Both the position numbers and the translations under genes were made by a program. The notes beneath the pieces are model-generated. The model ran no database searches. It was not told where the DNA came from and saw only the letters and a list, made by a program, of their open reading frames with translations. A stretch of DNA of 64,000 nucleotides from Tenggerimyces flavus (lineage in GTDB: Bacteria; Actinomycetota; Actinomycetes; Propionibacteriales; Actinopolymorphaceae), in assembly GCF_016907715.1 (NCBI RefSeq), contig NZ_JAFBCM010000001.1:5022001-5086000 (forward strand). Reading direction: 5' to 3'. Shown here piece by piece: positions 42,108 to 50,698 of the stretch; position 1 is the stretch's first letter, and every line of letters begins with the position of its first letter.

Positions 42108-42605
42108 GTGACCACCGTTGCCTGGAACGCCAAGGAGCTCACCGTCGGCCAGCTCTCCACGAGGAGCGGGGTCGCGGTGAGCGCCTTGCACTTCTACGAG
42201 TCCAAGGGCCTGATCCGCAGCCGCCGTACGTCCGGCAACCAGCGCCGCTACAGCCGCGACACCCTCCGCAGAGTCGCGTTCATCCGCCTGTCCCAGCAGG
42301 TCGGCATCTCGCTCGGCGCGATCCGCGACGCGCTGTCGACGCTGCCCGCCGAACGTACGCCGACGCGCGAGGACTGGGCCCGCCTGTCCGGCGGCTGGCG
42401 CGCCGAGCTCGACCATCGGATCCTGCACCTGCAACAGCTCCGCGACGACCTCACCGACTGCATCGGCTGCGGCTGCCTGTCGCTCGACAACTGCCTGCTC
42501 GCCAACCGCTACGACAAGCTCGGCGAGGAGGGCCCCGGCCCGCGCCGCCTGCTCGACGCCCACCCCGGCAGCTGCGCGACCACGGTCACCTGCCAGCCGG
42601 CCTAA
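42108..42605 (+). CDS. soxR: SoxR, redox-sensing MerR-family regulator
   Basis: A 165-aa MerR-type regulator: winged helix LTVGQLSTRSGVAVSALHFYESKGLI (about 11-36), dimerisation helix, and the iron-sulfur motif CIGCGCLSLDNC with Cys118, Cys121, Cys123 and Cys129 that holds the redox-active [2Fe-2S] cluster of SoxR. Actinobacterial SoxR senses redox-active small molecules rather than superoxide. The overall layout is family-typical. Targets cannot be read from this window; no clear SoxR box was recognised. Confidence 0.95.
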   Translation: MTTVAWNAKELTVGQLSTRSGVAVSALHFYESKGLIRSRRTSGNQRRYSRDTLRRVAFIRLSQQVGISLGAIRDALSTLPAERTPTREDWARLSGGWRAELDHRILHLQQLRDDLTDCIGCGCLSLDNCLLANRYDKLGEEGPGPRRLLDAHPGSCATTVTCQPA

Positions 42606-43180
42606 GGTCGCAGACCGTCCGAGATCACGGTCAGCACGCGCCCAGCGATCGCGTCGTCCTGGTCGTGTCGCTGTGCCGCGAGAACGGCGCCGGCGATCAG
42701 CGCGACGACGTCAGGAACCTGGACGTCGTCGCGTACGGCGCCCGCCTCCTGGGCGCGCGTGAGCAGTACGCCGAGCGTCGAGCGGAACTCCGCCTGCGCC
42801 CCGTCCTTGAACGAGTGCCCGACCATTGCCATCGGCGCCCCGGTGCTCGCCTCCAACGCGTCGCACAGCGCCCGGTTGAAGCGCGCCTGCTCGACCATCG
42901 ACGAGAAGAACTCGAAGAACGCCGCCCCCGGATCGGACGCGGTCAGCAGCGACTCCGATCGGGCGACGAGGTCCTCGAGCCCACCCGCGACGACCGCCTC
43001 GAACAGCGCTTCCTTCGTCGGGAAGTGCCGGTAGATCGTTCCAGCGCCCACGCCGGCCCGCCGCGCGATCTCGTCCAGCGGCACCGCGGCGCCCAGGTCG
43101 GCGAACGCCGAACGTGCCGCCTCGAGCACGCGGGCACGGTTCCGGCGCGCGTCGGCGCGCAGCGGCTTCGCGTCGGTCAT
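42602..43180 (-). CDS. TetR-family transcriptional regulator
   Basis: A 192-aa repressor: DNA-binding domain ARRNRARVLEAARSAFADLGAAVPLDEIARRAGVGAGTIYRHFPTKEALFEAV (about 11-60) and an alpha-helical ligand domain. ATG 43180 follows GGAGGTGG. It diverges from the SnoaL-like gene, and the shared region contains repeated GTTCCGYAT half-sites, so it probably represses that gene. It overlaps the soxR stop by 4 bp, convergently. Confidence 0.92.
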   Translation of the reverse strand: MTDAKPLRADARRNRARVLEAARSAFADLGAAVPLDEIARRAGVGAGTIYRHFPTKEALFEAVVAGGLEDLVARSESLLTASDPGAAFFEFFSSMVEQARFNRALCDALEASTGAPMAMVGHSFKDGAQAEFRSTLGVLLTRAQEAGAVRDDVQVPDVVALIAGAVLAAQRHDQDDAIAGRVLTVISDGLRP

Positions 43181-43200
43181 GCGACCGCCACCTCCACTCG

Positions 43201-43230
43201 TTGACAACCGGGGCGCGCGTTCCGTATCGT
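43201..43230 (+). promoter_or_regulatory. Promoter of the SnoaL-like gene, with TetR-type half-sites
   Basis: -35 TTGACA (43201-43206), 18 nt, -10 TATCGT (43225-43230). The motif GTTCCGTAT overlaps the -10 and recurs as GTTCCGCAT about 27 bp downstream; imperfect CGTTCCG...CGAAACG symmetry suggests the TetR operator. Confidence 0.6.
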
Positions 43231-43278
43231 CGAAACGGGGCCAACGTTCCGCATTCTAGCCAACAGGAGATCTGACCA

Positions 43279-43713
43279 GTGACACCACGCGAAACCGTCG
43301 AACGCATGCTGCAAGCCTCGGTGGACAACGCCTGGGACGAGTTCGCCGACCTCTACGCCGAGGACGTCGTCATCGAGATCCCGTTCACGCCGAACGGACA
43401 GACCGCCCGCGCCGTCGGTCGCGAAGGACTTCGCGAGCGCGTGAAGTCGTTCGGCACGATGCGCGAGCTGACCAAGGTCGACAACGTCGTCCTGCACGAG
43501 ACCGTCGATCCCGAGGTCGTGATCGTGGAGTACGACCTGCACGGCCAGTTCCGCGACCAGAAGCCGTTCGTGCTCTCGTACGTGATGGTCGTCCGCGTTC
43601 GCGACGGGCTCATCGTGAGCTCGCGCGACTACGGCAACCCGGTCATGACGTCTCGCGCCATGGGCATGGACGTCGACCAGTTCGCCGCGCTGCTGGAGCA
43701 GGCGGCCAGGTAG
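43279..43713 (+). CDS. SnoaL/NTF2-like protein (ketosteroid isomerase fold)
   Basis: A 144-aa single-domain protein of the NTF2-like fold: RETVERMLQASVDNAWDEFADLYAEDVVIEIPFTPNG at the start and a beta-sheet with HGQFRDQKPFVLSYVMVVRVRDGLIVSSRDYGNPV. Members act as small isomerases, cyclases or binding proteins. GTG 43279 has AGGAGA 8 nt upstream. Divergent from a TetR repressor, it is likely inducible. The ligand is unknown. Confidence 0.85.
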   Translation: MTPRETVERMLQASVDNAWDEFADLYAEDVVIEIPFTPNGQTARAVGREGLRERVKSFGTMRELTKVDNVVLHETVDPEVVIVEYDLHGQFRDQKPFVLSYVMVVRVRDGLIVSSRDYGNPVMTSRAMGMDVDQFAALLEQAAR

Positions 43714-43751
43714 CCGCGCGAAACAGGACAGCCGCTGGCTTGTTCACCGGG

Positions 43752-43764
43752 TACGGTCGCGGGC
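43752..43764 (+). promoter_or_regulatory. Leaderless -10 box of the AlkZ-like operon
   Basis: TACGGT (43752-43757) exactly 7 nt before ATG 43765, in the same TTCACCGGGTACGGT context seen upstream of soxR. Confidence 0.6.
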
Positions 43765-44745
43765 ATGGTGAAGGTCACGTACGACCAGGTCGTCGCCTAC
43801 CGCCTGCACGTCAACCACCTGGTCGATCGGTTGCCGCCCGGCGAGTACGAGCGCGCCGTACACGCCGGGTTGCAGGACACCGGTCCGCGCGACGCGCTGG
43901 TCAGCCTGCACGCCCGCGTCACCGACTGCCCGCCGGACTCCTGGGAGGACGAACGGCTCGTCCAGGCCTACAGCCCTCGGCAGGCCGTCTACCTGCTGCC
44001 CAAGCGAAATCTCGGCGTGTTCACGATCGGGCGACTTCCCAGCGATCCCCAAGCACGTAAGGAGTTCGACGAGCTCACCGACCGTGTCTGCCGCGAGCTC
44101 GCCGGCCACGAGCGACGAGGCAGCGGACCGGTGGACATGCGGCAGGCGACCTGGACCGGGCGCGTGGTGATCCGGTGGACCGCGAGCGCGATCTTCACCC
44201 GCGAAGTCCCGGCACAGGACATCGATCCGAGCGAAGCCCGTCGCGAACTGTGCCGGCGCCACGTCCACGCGTTCGGCCCGACCACCACTGCCGCGTACGC
44301 GTGGTGGACCGGCCTTCCACCGGCGGATGCCCAACGTACGTGGGAAGAACTCGCCGACGAGCTCACGCAAGTCGACGTTGACGGCACCACCGCCTGGATC
44401 CTCACCACCGACAAGGACACCTTGACAGCGGCTCCGGAGCCCAAGGGAATCCGCTTGATCCCGGCTCCGGAGCTGAGGCTGTTCGGCCAGGACAAGACCG
44501 GGCTGTTCGTCGGCCCGGGCGAACGCCGCAAGCCGCCCGGTCGCGACTCGTTCCACGCGCACGGCGTCGTCGTCGACGGCGAGCTCGCCGGAGCGTGGGG
44601 GAGGAGCAAGGGCAAGGTCCGCGTCCGGCTCGCCCGCGCGCTCACCGCCGAGCAGCTGGCGCGGCTCGAACACGAGGTGCTCACGATGCCGATCCCGAAC
44701 GCGACGATGTCGCTCGTTCTGGAACGTGATGAGATGCCTGCATGA
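43765..44745 (+). CDS. Winged-helix DNA-binding (AlkZ-like, HTH_42) protein 1
   Basis: A 326-aa protein of the AlkZ/YcaQ-like winged-helix family, whose studied members are DNA glycosylases that remove bulky or crosslinked bases, some protecting producers from their own genotoxins. Opening VTYDQVVAYRLHVNHLVDRL and GLQDTGPRDALVSLHARV are family-like, but the catalytic QxQ motif of AlkZ appears as LQDT, so activity may differ. It leads a tightly coupled four-gene unit (all stop-start overlaps), translated from a leaderless mRNA. Confidence 0.82.
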   Translation: MVKVTYDQVVAYRLHVNHLVDRLPPGEYERAVHAGLQDTGPRDALVSLHARVTDCPPDSWEDERLVQAYSPRQAVYLLPKRNLGVFTIGRLPSDPQARKEFDELTDRVCRELAGHERRGSGPVDMRQATWTGRVVIRWTASAIFTREVPAQDIDPSEARRELCRRHVHAFGPTTTAAYAWWTGLPPADAQRTWEELADELTQVDVDGTTAWILTTDKDTLTAAPEPKGIRLIPAPELRLFGQDKTGLFVGPGERRKPPGRDSFHAHGVVVDGELAGAWGRSKGKVRVRLARALTAEQLARLEHEVLTMPIPNATMSLVLERDEMPA

Positions 44746-45602
44746 GCTTGCAGACCATCCCCGCCAACGGCGCCGAGCTGTGCGTCGAGACGTTCGGCGA
44801 CCCCAGCGATCCGGCCATCCTCCTGATCGGTGGGGGAGGCGCCTCGATGGACTGGTGGGACGCGGAGTTCTGCGCGCGGCTGGCTGCGAGTGGGCGTCTC
44901 GTGATCCGGTACGACCTGCGCGACACCGGGCAGTCGACGACGTACCCGCGCGGCAACCCCGGCTACTCGTTCCCCGACCTGTCCACCGACGCGATCGGCG
45001 TGCTCGACGGCCTCGGCATCGCGAAGGGGAACATCGTCGGGATCTCGATGGGCGGCACGATCGCGCTGGGCGCCGTCCTCCGCTATCCCGACCGGGTGAG
45101 CACGCTCACGCTGATGTCGACCAGCCCCGCCGGACCGGGCTCGCCCGCGAACGGGTTGCCGCCGGTCGCGCCGCGGCTGCGGAAGCACTGGGCCAACCCC
45201 GTTCCCGACCCGGACTGGAACGACCGGGACGCCTACATCGACTACCTCGCGGCTGACACGGCGGTGTACGCCGGAACCGTCAGCCTGGACGAGCAGAGCC
45301 AGCGGGAGCTGATCGGCCGGGCGTTCGACCGCAGCATCGACCCGGGCGCGGCGGGGAACCACGGCGTGCTCAAGGGCGGCACCGACGTCCGTCCGAGGCT
45401 CGGCGAGATCAAGGCGCCGACGTTGGTGATCCACGGTACGGTCGACCCGCTGTTCCCGCTCGCGCACGGCGAGGCGTTCGTCGCCGAGCTGCCTCAGGCG
45501 ACCTTGCTTCCGCTCGAGGGCGTTGGACACGAGGCGCCGCCGCCCGCGACGTGGGACGTCGTCGTACCAGCGCTGGTGGAGCACACGGGAGGATCGCGGT
45601 GA
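44742..45602 (+). CDS. Alpha/beta hydrolase (RdmC-like esterase fold)
   Basis: A 286-aa alpha/beta hydrolase: LIGGGGASMDWWD (oxyanion loop), IRYDLRDTGQSTTYP, nucleophile elbow VGISMGG (Ser), acid Asp in HGTVDPLFPL and His in GVGHEAPP. It resembles aclacinomycin methylesterase-type and related esterases. ATG 44742 overlaps the AlkZ-like stop (ATGA). The substrate is unknown. Confidence 0.9.
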   Translation: MSLQTIPANGAELCVETFGDPSDPAILLIGGGGASMDWWDAEFCARLAASGRLVIRYDLRDTGQSTTYPRGNPGYSFPDLSTDAIGVLDGLGIAKGNIVGISMGGTIALGAVLRYPDRVSTLTLMSTSPAGPGSPANGLPPVAPRLRKHWANPVPDPDWNDRDAYIDYLAADTAVYAGTVSLDEQSQRELIGRAFDRSIDPGAAGNHGVLKGGTDVRPRLGEIKAPTLVIHGTVDPLFPLAHGEAFVAELPQATLLPLEGVGHEAPPPATWDVVVPALVEHTGGSR

Positions 45603-46210
45603 CCGTCGAGTTCCTGCTGACCACGTTGATCGTCGTCGCGACGCCGGGCGCCGGCGTGGTCTACACGCTCGCGGCGGCGCTGTCGCGCGGCGGCCGCGCG
45701 AGCGTGATCGCGGCCGTTGGCTGCACCCTCGGCATCGTTCCGCACCTGGTCGCGGCGATCACCGGGCTCGCGGCGCTGTTGCACGCGAGCGCGACCGCGT
45801 TCCAGGTGATCAAGTACGCCGGTGTCGCGTACTTGTTGTACATGGCGTGGTCGACGTGGCGTGACAAGGGCGCGTTGACGGTGCAGGAGGACCAGACGCC
45901 GAAGTCGGCGCTGAACGTGATCCTCAGCGGCATCGTGGTCAACCTGCTCAACCCGAAGCTCACGATCTTCTTCTTCGCGTTCCTGCCGCAGTTCGTGCCC
46001 GCCAACTCGGCGAACGCCTTGCCGCGGATGCTCGAGCTCAGCGGCGTGTTCATGCTGGCGACGCTGGTGATCTTCGCGATCTATGGTTTGTGCGCGGCGG
46101 CCGTGCGGTCGCAGGTGATCTCGCGGCCGCGGGTGATGACGTGGATCCGGCGGGTCTTCGCCGGCTCGTTCGTGGCGCTGGGTGCGCGGCTGGCGGTGAC
46201 GGACCGATGA
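45599..46210 (+). CDS. LysE/RhtB-family amino-acid exporter
   Basis: A 203-aa membrane protein with six hydrophobic segments. Family marks: LIVVATPGAGVVYTLAAALSRGGRASVIAA (the PGP-type motif as PGAG) and NPKLTIFFFAFLPQFV. Exports amino acids or related compounds. The GTG at 45599 overlaps the hydrolase stop; an earlier in-frame start would sit inside that gene. Confidence 0.92.
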   Translation: MTVEFLLTTLIVVATPGAGVVYTLAAALSRGGRASVIAAVGCTLGIVPHLVAAITGLAALLHASATAFQVIKYAGVAYLLYMAWSTWRDKGALTVQEDQTPKSALNVILSGIVVNLLNPKLTIFFFAFLPQFVPANSANALPRMLELSGVFMLATLVIFAIYGLCAAAVRSQVISRPRVMTWIRRVFAGSFVALGARLAVTDR

Positions 46211-46899
46211 GCTCGACGTTCCAGCACTCTTCTGAGCTGTGGCGGGATTATCCGGCGTTGGTCGCGGGTGTCGTGCGGGTCGACGGGATCACCGCTGACG
46301 TGTCGGTGTCCGTGGACTCGTTCTACGCGCGGGCTTCGGAGCGGCTGGCTTCGTCGTCGGAGAGCGAGCTGCCGGAGATCCGGGCCTGGCGGCGGACGTT
46401 CTCGTCGATGGGGTTGAAGCCGACGCAGTATCGGTGCGCTTCGGAGGCTTTGCTGCGGCGGTTCAAGAAGGAGAGCGCGCTGCCGTCGATCCATCCGTTG
46501 ATCGATGTGTGCAACGCGATCTCGTTGGCGTACGCGATCCCGGTGGCGGTCTTCGATCTCGCACACGTCGTGGGGTCGTTGGAGGTGCGGCGCGCGGTGG
46601 GGTCCGAGCTGTACCTGACGTTCGGCGGGACGGTGGAGTCGCCGGAGACTGGTGAGGTGATCTTCGCCGACGCCGACGGGCAGGCGCATGCTCGGCGGTG
46701 GACGAACCGGCAGAGCGCCCGTTCGGCGATCCAGCCGTCGAGCTCGCGCGTGCTGATCGTCGCGGAGGCGCTGCATTCCTCGGCGGACAAGGACGTCGCC
46801 GAGTTGGTCGCTTCCGTCGTGTCTGCTCTTGGGGCCGCGTGGTCGGTGGCGCCGCGGTCGGCGGTCCTGTCCGCCGCGGCGCCCTCGTTCGACCTGTAG
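46207..46899 (+). CDS. B3/B4 tRNA-binding domain protein
   Basis: A 230-aa stand-alone B3/B4 domain, the editing-type domain of phenylalanyl-tRNA synthetase beta. Landmarks: RTFSSMGLKPTQYRCASEALLRRF, LPSIHPLIDVCNAISL and PETGEVIFADADGQAHARRW. Free-standing versions may bind or deacylate mischarged tRNA. ATG 46207 overlaps the LysE stop, the fourth coupled gene. Pairing with an amino-acid exporter would fit defence against a toxic amino acid, which is inference only. Confidence 0.88.
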   Translation: MSSTFQHSSELWRDYPALVAGVVRVDGITADVSVSVDSFYARASERLASSSESELPEIRAWRRTFSSMGLKPTQYRCASEALLRRFKKESALPSIHPLIDVCNAISLAYAIPVAVFDLAHVVGSLEVRRAVGSELYLTFGGTVESPETGEVIFADADGQAHARRWTNRQSARSAIQPSSSRVLIVAEALHSSADKDVAELVASVVSALGAAWSVAPRSAVLSAAAPSFDL

Positions 46900-47298
46900 C
46901 TACTGGGAGATCCACATCGAGCTGAAGTAGTCGTTCCAGTCGAAGCCCATGACCGCCCACTCGCCGTTGGGCTCGACGCCGCTGAACGGGCGGCCGGAGT
47001 CGGGCGGGGCGTCGATGAAGAGCGTGACCCACTTGCCGGTCCGGTTCTTGACCGAGCTGACAGCGTCGTTGAGCCGGTGGCCGTTGCCGAACGTCCACGA
47101 GGTGAAGCTGCGAAACTCGCAGTAGTTGCTGCCGCATCGGAAGTCGGCCACGCCGCCGCCGAAGCGCTCGTGCTCGAACAGGCAGACCTCGTTGGCATCG
47201 CATCTTCCATTCCCCGGCGCCGCGGCGTACGCGGGTCCTGGAGTGAGGAAGATCGCGAGGAGACCGAGGATCGCGGCCAGAGCGATTTTTCGTACCAT
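46900..47298 (-). CDS. Secreted peptidase inhibitor family I36 protein
   Basis: A 132-aa secreted protein with signal peptide (KIALAAILGLLAIFLTPGPAYA) and a crystallin-like inhibitor I36 domain with Cys pairs (RCDANEVCLFEHERFGGGVADFRC and NYCEFRSF). The founding member is a Streptomyces metalloprotease inhibitor. ATG 47298 follows AGGAGGTGC. A 95-bp piece of this gene is copied at 52067-52161. Confidence 0.88.
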   Translation of the reverse strand: MVRKIALAAILGLLAIFLTPGPAYAAAPGNGRCDANEVCLFEHERFGGGVADFRCGSNYCEFRSFTSWTFGNGHRLNDAVSSVKNRTGKWVTLFIDAPPDSGRPFSGVEPNGEWAVMGFDWNDYFSSMWISQ

Positions 47299-47442
47299 TC
47301 GCACCTCCTGGTCAGACAAGTCCCTTGTAATGTGACATGTCCTGATGGCGCGACCATGGCGCGGCGCTTAGAAGGCGTTGATCGTCTTGGGTGCGCTGAC
47401 GGCGGGATCCGCGAGTTCGGCGTCCGGTGACCCGGGGCCAGG

Positions 47443-48156
47443 TTAAACGGGGCCCGGCGACACGGGATCCGTCGGCCCGGGGTCCTGTGGCGCCGGATAC
47501 CGCACGGCTGCGGGAAAGCAGCGCAGCAGGGCGGCGAGCCGCGCGGTGTCGCCCGCCACCTCGGTGTCTGCCCGCTCGACGGCGTCGTGCAGCGCCGCAC
47601 CGGCGAACACCAGATCGCGCAATGTCGCCGCCTCTGGCACGGTCAGCCACGCATCGGGTTCGGCGTGCTCACCGCGGTCCAATTCGAGGCGCCCGCCAGC
47701 AACGGTGATGCGGAACCGGTCGCCCGCGACGTCCAGCTGGCAGCGCACCGACAGCTCACCCGCCAGTTCCGGATCGAAGGTGGCGCGCAGGGCGAACAGC
47801 AGCGCGTCGACGCTCAGTTCCGCCGCGCCGTCCTCGGGCAGCGGTGCGCGGCTGCCCCAGTGGGCGAGCGCGCGGAGCACGGGCTCCAGTTCCTGCCCGC
47901 GCTCGGTGAGCTCGTACACGGCGGCGGACGCAGGCGGCCCCAGGCGCCTTCGCCGCACCAGGCCGTCGGCTTCGAGCTCGCGCAACCGCTGCGCGAGGAC
48001 GTTCTGGCTCATCTGCGGCAGCCCGCGGTGCAGGTCGGAGTAGCGCTTCGGGCCGAACACCAGTTCCCGCACAACCAGCAACGCCCACCGCTCGCCGACC
48101 GCGTTCAGCGCTCGCGCGATGCCGCAGGGGTCGTCGAACAGCCGCTTCTTACTCAT
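47443..48156 (-). CDS. HxlR-family transcriptional regulator
   Basis: A 237-aa regulator: N-terminal HxlR winged helix (DPCGIARALNAVGERWALLVVRELVFGPKRYSDLHRGLP, then NVLAQRLRELEADGLV) and a C-terminal SCP2-like extension (about 120-220). ATG 48156 lies 6 nt after TACACT, so it is probably leaderless. It diverges from a hydrolase gene reduced to a fragment, so its original target may be gone. Confidence 0.9.
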   Translation of the reverse strand: MSKKRLFDDPCGIARALNAVGERWALLVVRELVFGPKRYSDLHRGLPQMSQNVLAQRLRELEADGLVRRRRLGPPASAAVYELTERGQELEPVLRALAHWGSRAPLPEDGAAELSVDALLFALRATFDPELAGELSVRCQLDVAGDRFRITVAGGRLELDRGEHAEPDAWLTVPEAATLRDLVFAGAALHDAVERADTEVAGDTARLAALLRCFPAAVRYPAPQDPGPTDPVSPGPV

Positions 48157-48168
48157 GCACCGAGTGTA
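48157..48168 (-). promoter_or_regulatory. Leaderless -10 box of the HxlR gene
   Basis: On the minus strand TACACT (48163-48168) lies 6 nt before the ATG at 48156, with no ribosome-binding site between. Confidence 0.5.
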
Positions 48169-48205
48169 CTTGCACAACAGGTGTGAACGCTACTAACTTA
48201 GGAGC

Positions 48206-48343
48206 GTGAACCCTGTGACCTCCGCCGACGGCACCGTCATCGGCTACACACGGCACGGCGACGGGCCCCCGGTGATCCTGGCCGGCGGCGGTCTCGACGA
48301 CGGAACGGAGAACGCCCCACTCGCCGAGGCGCTGGCCGCGCAC
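48206..48343 (+). pseudogene. 5' fragment of an alpha/beta hydrolase
   Basis: About 46 codons encode VTSADGTVIGYTRHGDG then PPVILAGGGLDDGTENAPLAEALAAH, the opening of the alpha/beta hydrolases normally found divergent to HxlR genes. After AAH the sequence stops resembling the family, and catalytic Ser, Asp and His are absent. By chance the frame stays open into the following serine hydrolase (to 49639), but the join is not a natural fusion. Start could be GTG 48206 or 48215. Confidence 0.7.
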
Positions 48344-48484
48344 CGTGCTCAACTCATCCGTTCACCGGTTGGCTGCGCGGCGGGTGGTCCGAGGTGCAGT
48401 GGTGTCCTCCCACTGAGGTTGATCCGCTTACGGCACGTCGACAGAGGGCTACCAGTCGGCGCCATTGACGAAGGGAATGACGGG

Positions 48485-49639
48485 ATGACGCTCGACGTGG
48501 AGGTGCGTGACCGGGTCGACGCGACCGTCGCGCAGGCCATCGAGGAGGGCCAGGTGCCCGGTGTGGTCGCGGCCGTGGCGCGAGGCGAGGCGGTGCACGT
48601 GGCGACGGCCGGCGCGAGCGCGGTCGGCGGGCCGCCGATGGCGCGGGACACGCTGTTCCGGATCACCTCGATGAGCAAGCCGATCACGGCGGCCGCCGTG
48701 CTGTCGCTGGCCGACGACGGTGTGCTCGATCTGGACGAGCCGGTCGATCGCCTGCTGCCCGAGCTCGCCGACCGTCGGGTGCTGCGCAGGCCGGACGGCC
48801 CGCTCGACGACACGATGCCGGCGCTGCGCTCCCCGCTGGTCCGCGAGTTGCTCACCTTCACGTGGGGCTTCGGGTTGCTGGGCGCGATGCTCACGGCGGA
48901 GCAGCCGTGGCCGATCGTCGCCGCGGCCACGGAGCGCCAGGTCATGACGTTCGGTCCGCCGCAATCGGCCGCCGCGCCGGACCCGGACACCTGGCTGGCC
49001 CGACTGGGTGAGCTGCCGCTGGTCGCCCCGCCCGGCGAGCGGTGGCTCTACCACACCGGTTCACAGGTGCTCGGCGTGCTGGCGGCACGAGCAGCGAGCA
49101 TGCCGTTCCCGGACGTCCTGCGCGAACGGGTGCTCGACCCGCTCGGGATGCGCGACACCGCGTACACCGCAGAGACCGGCCGCCTCGCCACCGCGTACGC
49201 CCTGCGCGACGGGCGGCTCGTGGAGACCGACCCGCCGGGCGGGCAGTGGTCCCGACCCCCGGCGTTCCCGGACGGCGGCGACGGGCTGGTGTCCTCGGTC
49301 GACGACCTCGTCGCGTTTGGGCGGATGCTCGCCCGCGGGGGCGCGCCCGTGCTGCGCCCGGAGACGGCCGCGGCCATGACCGGCGACCAGCTCACCCGCG
49401 AGCAGCGGGCGCGGGTGTGGCCGGGCTTCGACATGCTCCTCGGCCGCGGCTGGGGTTTCGGCGTCTCGGTACTCGACGACGGGGGCTACTCGTGGCACGG
49501 CGGGCAGGGCACGGCGTGGTGGAACGTGCCCGCGCAGGACCTGACCGTCGTCGTGCTCACCCAGCGCGAGTTCGACGAGAACGGCCCGCCCGCGGTCTGC
49601 GACAAGGTACTCGCGGCGGCCCGACCGGTGCGCCAGTAG
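48485..49639 (+). CDS. Serine hydrolase, class C beta-lactamase fold
   Basis: A 384-aa protein of the beta-lactamase/D-Ala-D-Ala carboxypeptidase superfamily: nucleophile motif RITSMSKPI (SxxK), a Tyr motif WLYHTGSQVLG, and the HGG-like YSWHGGQGTAWW near the C-terminus. No signal peptide, so a cytoplasmic esterase-type role is likelier than antibiotic resistance. ATG 48485 (MTLDVEV) is preferred over upstream starts, which lie in the hydrolase remnant. Confidence 0.88.
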   Translation: MTLDVEVRDRVDATVAQAIEEGQVPGVVAAVARGEAVHVATAGASAVGGPPMARDTLFRITSMSKPITAAAVLSLADDGVLDLDEPVDRLLPELADRRVLRRPDGPLDDTMPALRSPLVRELLTFTWGFGLLGAMLTAEQPWPIVAAATERQVMTFGPPQSAAAPDPDTWLARLGELPLVAPPGERWLYHTGSQVLGVLAARAASMPFPDVLRERVLDPLGMRDTAYTAETGRLATAYALRDGRLVETDPPGGQWSRPPAFPDGGDGLVSSVDDLVAFGRMLARGGAPVLRPETAAAMTGDQLTREQRARVWPGFDMLLGRGWGFGVSVLDDGGYSWHGGQGTAWWNVPAQDLTVVVLTQREFDENGPPAVCDKVLAAARPVRQ

Positions 49640-49929
49640 CCTCGCCACCCGACCCCGACTAGCTTGTTGCTGGGTCAGGAGCTTTGGTGACACGGCGTCG
49701 GAGAGACGGGACTTCGGAGATCAGGGCTTGGTGGATCGTGGTGCCCGGGTCACGCCGTGCCCGACGCCGGAACGGAACCAGGCATGGTTCTCTGAACACG
49801 TGGATCCGCTTACGGGGCGTTCAGCCCTGATCCACCGAAGAGCGGGTAGGTGAGCGTGGCGTAGAACGAGAATGCCCTTGCCGGGCGGGAGGATCGGGCT
49901 TGTCTCAAGGTCCGATCGTCTACCGAGCG
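49640..49929. other. Intergenic accessory DNA upstream of an IS1380 remnant
   Basis: No gene recognised. A GATCCGCTTACGG block at about 49802 also occurs at about 48420, after the hydrolase fragment. GGTGGATC and GATCCACC face each other near 49732 and 49834. These may be remains of mobile-element ends. Confidence 0.45.
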
Positions 49930-50277
49930 AAGTGCATCTCGCGGGTGCAAGCATCGCACAGGATCCGGCCGGTGTTCGACGACCCCAATCTGGTGTCGGC
50001 GGCGGGTCTGGTGCCGCTGCCGGGGCTGGCCGAGTCGGCCGGTCTGGGTGATCTGCTCGCCGAGGGGCTGACGGTGGCCTCGCCGAACGCGGCGGTGAAG
50101 GCGACCGGCGTGGTCGGTGGGATGCTCGCCGGCGCGGACAGCATCGATGACCTGGGTGTGCTCCGGCACGGCGGGATGGCCCGGCTGTTCACCGGGGGGT
50201 GCGGGCGCCATCGACGCATGGGACGTATCTGCGGTCGTTCACCCACGGGCATGTGCAGCAGCTGGATGCGGTCGGGG
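49930..50277 (+). pseudogene. Degenerate N-terminal part of an IS1380-family transposase
   Basis: VFDDPNLVSAAGLVPLPGLAE followed by ADSIDDLGVLRHGGMARLF matches the start of IS1380-family DDE transposases. The frame breaks at about 50197 in a run of six G; homology continues in another frame as VRAPSTHGTYLRSFTHGHV and QQLDAVGA, then ends near 50277. The catalytic domain is missing. It is a dead insertion-sequence fragment. Confidence 0.8.
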
Positions 50278-50331
50278 CGCGGCCGCCGTCCAGGCCACCA
50301 CCGCGTTCTACGCCCCCGGAGGGAACGCTTG

Positions 50332-50661
50332 ATGAAGTACACCACCTCGATCGAGATCGCGCTGCCGCGGGAGAAGGTGCGCCAGCTGCTCGCGGGCCCG
50401 GCGCACATGCCGAAGTGGCTGCGGGGCCTGGTGCTGCACGAGCCGGTGGACGGAGGGCACGGCCAGCTCGGCACCATCTCGCGAGTCGTGTTCAAGATGG
50501 GGAAGCAGAGGATGGAGGCCACCGAGACCATCACGCGCCTGGAACCTGAAGACCTGCACGCCATCCCCAGTTCGGTCGTCGTGCACTACGACCGCGAGAT
50601 CGCCGGCGAGGGCATGTGGCAGGCCCAGCGCGACCGGCTGATCGCAGCCGGTCCGTTCTAG
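50332..50661 (+). pseudogene. Truncated SRPBCC-family protein
   Basis: A 109-aa frame: MKYTTSIEIALPREKVRQLL then MPKWLRGLVLHEPVDGG, the polyketide-cyclase/START (SRPBCC) fold. Family members run to about 150 residues; this one ends at DRLIAAGPF, so the C-terminal helix that closes the ligand pocket is missing. Its ATG overlaps the stop of a short preceding frame (ending AFYAPGGNA), perhaps the tail of a lost upstream regulator. May be expressed but is probably non-functional. Confidence 0.6.
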
Positions 50662-50698
50662 CTGGGGCTGGCGCTGCAGCTGAGATAGGCGACCGGGG

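Noticed and set aside
48206-49639. A natural fusion of alpha/beta hydrolase and beta-lactamase-fold protein
   Set aside because: The frame is open by chance; the first part stops matching its family after about 46 codons and the second has its own start with full family length.
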